Part shown: positions 6,678 through 7,992 of the stretch, one piece after another | How the letters are laid out: each line of letters opens with the position of its first letter | Numbering within the stretch: the stretch's first letter is position 1 | DNA from: Desulfobacteraceae bacterium | Lineage (GTDB): Bacteria > Desulfobacterota > DSM-4660 > Desulfatiglandales > Desulfatiglandaceae | Direction: 5' to 3' | Length of the DNA stretch: 7,992 bases | NCBI GenBank assembly: GCA_020349865.1 | Contig: CP070700.1 | Location: 4,319,040 to 4,327,031, forward strand | Position numbers and translations under genes: made by a program | The notes under the pieces: model-generated | Seen by the model: the letters and a program-made list of their open reading frames with translations, nothing else | The model's database searches: none | What the model was told of the DNA's origin: nothing

Positions 6678-7744
6678 GTGGGTAAATCAGTGATTGTAAC
6701 CGTTTTTGTAACCATTTGGGCCTTGAGATAGGCTTCCTGTCTTTCCGCAGCAAGTTTCAGATCGGTTTCATTTACGATATTGTACCGCTCAAAAACACTC
6801 CTGGTCTTGTGTCCACTTACCATCATAGCTACCCTCTCAGGTGTGCCCGCTCTGACCATATTTCTCACAGCAGTGCGCCTGAAATCATGAAATAATCTCT
6901 TGCCGAGCTTAGCCTTCTTGCAACCGGTGGCCCATGATTTTCTGAAATCCTTTACTCTGTCTGTTCCCTCTTCATTTGTAAAAGCATAGGGCATTAGCTT
7001 TTTTCCTTCCTTACGCTTTTCCCATTGGCGATTAAAGACCTCTTTCAGTTCATCGTCAAGATAAACTGTCCTGGCTTCGTCGTTTTTTGTTTCACCTACC
7101 TCAAGCCTTACAATGCCTTGATCACGGTCTACCTGATTCCATGTCAGACCGCTTATTTCAGAAACCCTCCATCCTGTCTTATAGGCAAAAGTGACAAAAC
7201 CTTTCAGGTGTTCCGGCAGGGCATCTCGCAAAGCTAAATAATCTCCATGCTCAAAAAATCCCTTACGGGTGTTATTCTCTTTCAGCATTGGAATAAAGGG
7301 CACTCTGTCAACTTTAGGCGGAGTCTGCACAGCACCCAGGTTGAGCATACGCTTCAAGGCTGCCAGTTCACGGTTAATGGTAGCGTTAGCAGCTTTTCCA
7401 TCGAGCCGATGCTCGATATAATTCTGGATTCGGGGGGTGGTTATTTGTGTAGCTCGCATCCCCCCAAAAAAGTCTTTAAGGTGATTAAGGTGGAACTCTA
7501 CTGACCTTAGAGATTTTTTCTTATTCACCCTGTAGTCAGTTAATAGGTCCTCTGCCAGTCCGTCAAACCTCACCCGGTCAAAATAGATACCCGGCAGTTT
7601 GCCTTGTGAGATCTCACCCTCACGTTTTTTCAACAGACGTTTTGCATCGGTTTCTTTTTGGCTACTGGAAGATTCATAATAGGGTTTACCGTTCCGGTAA
7701 TACTTGATCCAATACGTCTTACCTCGTTTATAGATCATTCCCAT
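6650..7744 (-). CDS. tyrosine recombinase / phage-type integrase
   Basis: A 364-residue site-specific recombinase that would integrate and excise a mobile element. The N-terminus ([19 protein letters not shown]) resembles an arm-binding domain, a SAM-like core-binding domain covers about 56-145, and the catalytic domain about 160-345. All catalytic residues are present: R193 (TGWRVSEI), K220 (GETKNDE), H286 and R289 (HDFRRT), H312 (SGHKT) and the nucleophile Y321 (FERYNIV). GAGG lies six bases before the ATG at 7744, which is preferred over the in-frame GTG at 7756 that overlaps this site; ATG 7738 is a further alternative. The gene points at tRNA-Lys and ends 16 bases from it. A tail of about 40 residues follows the catalytic tyrosine. 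No excisionase gene is visible in the remaining 236 bases to the right. Confidence 0.95.
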   Translation of the reverse strand: MGMIYKRGKTYWIKYYRNGKPYYESSSSQKETDAKRLLKKREGEISQGKLPGIYFDRVRFDGLAEDLLTDYRVNKKKSLRSVEFHLNHLKDFFGGMRATQITTPRIQNYIEHRLDGKAANATINRELAALKRMLNLGAVQTPPKVDRVPFIPMLKENNTRKGFFEHGDYLALRDALPEHLKGFVTFAYKTGWRVSEISGLTWNQVDRDQGIVRLEVGETKNDEARTVYLDDELKEVFNRQWEKRKEGKKLMPYAFTNEEGTDRVKDFRKSWATGCKKAKLGKRLFHDFRRTAVRNMVRAGTPERVAMMVSGHKTRSVFERYNIVNETDLKLAAERQEAYLKAQMVTKTVTITDLPTKKEASQIS

Positions 7745-7785
7745 AAAACCCCTCACTTTCTCCCTGAAAGTTCACCCACAGGCAG

Positions 7786-7802
7786 CCGGTCAGGGTCACC
7801 GG
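7786..7802. promoter_or_regulatory. small inverted repeat upstream of the integrase gene
   Basis: CCGGT and ACCGG flank a seven-base centre, 42 bases before the integrase ATG. CAGCCG occurs on both sides (7784-7789 and 7807-7812). It could be an operator or a recombinase/excisionase binding site, but the arms are short and chance is possible. Confidence 0.25.
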
Positions 7803-7851
7803 TTTTCAGCCGTATGCGCTTAGCACGTGAGCATGTTAAAGCTAAATATTG

Positions 7852-7880
7852 TTGACAACTCATTAATCAGGATATAAAAA
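7852..7880 (+). promoter_or_regulatory. candidate sigma-70-type promoter reading rightward
   Basis: A perfect TTGACA (7852-7857) is followed after 17 bases by TAAAAA (7875-7880), or after 15 bases by TATAAA (7873-7878). It points away from the integrase gene and leads after about 30 bases into a strong terminator. Confidence 0.45.
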
Positions 7881-7886
7881 ATATGC

Positions 7887-7956
7887 ATTAGATTTTTTAG
7901 TCTCCTTTATTAAGCTCCTGAGTTATTTGATTTATGCCTTACTCAGGGGCTTTTAT
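7887..7956 (+). ncRNA. possible short RNA between promoter and terminator
   Basis: If the promoter at 7852-7880 is used, transcription would start near 7887 and stop near 7956, giving an RNA of about 70 bases. It would consist of an AU-rich 5' segment and the terminator hairpin. No start codon with a ribosome binding site and no sizeable frame occurs in it. This is inferred only from spacing of signals; an attenuated leader of a gene to the right is equally possible. Confidence 0.2.
7912..7956 (+). terminator. strong intrinsic terminator hairpin
   Basis: AAGCTCCTGAGT (7912-7923) pairs with ACTCAGGGGCTT (7941-7952), 12 bp with a single G-U, around a 17-base loop. TTTTATTT follows, best suited to + strand transcripts. 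On the minus strand the hairpin is followed by TTAATAAAGG, a weaker tail. It could also serve a leftward gene entering from the right. Confidence 0.7.
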
Positions 7957-7992
7957 TTGTGACTATTCACTGGCGCTCCATTGCCTACAAGT

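Noticed and set aside
7658..7855. 65-codon + strand frame
   Set aside because: It overlaps the 5' end of the integrase gene antisense and has no ribosome binding site or recognisable features.

Overview
The window looks like a chromosomal segment of a bacterium of moderate GC content, most likely a Desulfobacterota (deltaproteobacterial) anaerobe. That placement is inference. It rests on the gene set (RecD2-type helicase, AmmeMemoRadiSam-type radical SAM enzyme, a solo tyrosine integrase beside a tRNA) and on general sequence character, not on a marker search.

Left part (1-2353). A RecD2-like helicase gene runs leftward and leaves the window at base 1. It starts at 1893 and stays open for all 631 codons. 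A 460-bp AT-rich divergent spacer follows, with a candidate recD2 promoter and a 79-bp imperfect palindrome. One arm type of this palindrome recurs upstream of truA.

Middle (2354-4629). A class I SAM-dependent methyltransferase and an AmrS-like radical SAM enzyme form an overlapping two-gene unit on the + strand. About 310 bp of structured non-coding DNA come next, including a MITE-like inverted-repeat element. This leads directly into a 52-codon gene with a strong ribosome binding site, whose stop overlaps the stop of truA.

Minus-strand housekeeping block (4626-6389). The order of transcription is rplM then rpsI, joined stop-to-start under a good sigma-70-type promoter and closed by a clear intrinsic terminator. 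truA lies beyond the terminator and presumably has its own promoter.

tRNA and integrase region (6412-7992). Two + strand tRNA genes, Arg(TCG) and Lys(CTT), share a promoter divergent from that of rplM. Sixteen bases after the tRNA-Lys gene lies the 3' end of a complete tyrosine recombinase gene pointing at it, the usual layout of an element integrated into a tRNA 3' end. A hairpin plus T-run that could terminate the tRNA transcript lies inside the last codons of the integrase gene. Past the integrase are a promoter-like sequence and a strong terminator that together could define a short RNA. The rest of the presumed element lies to the right of the window.

No CRISPR array, rRNA, complete insertion sequence with transposase, or recognised defence system is visible. 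The most notable items are the two families of non-coding repeats, the tRNA/integrase junction with its shared terminator, the methyltransferase-AmrS pair and the small gene beside truA.
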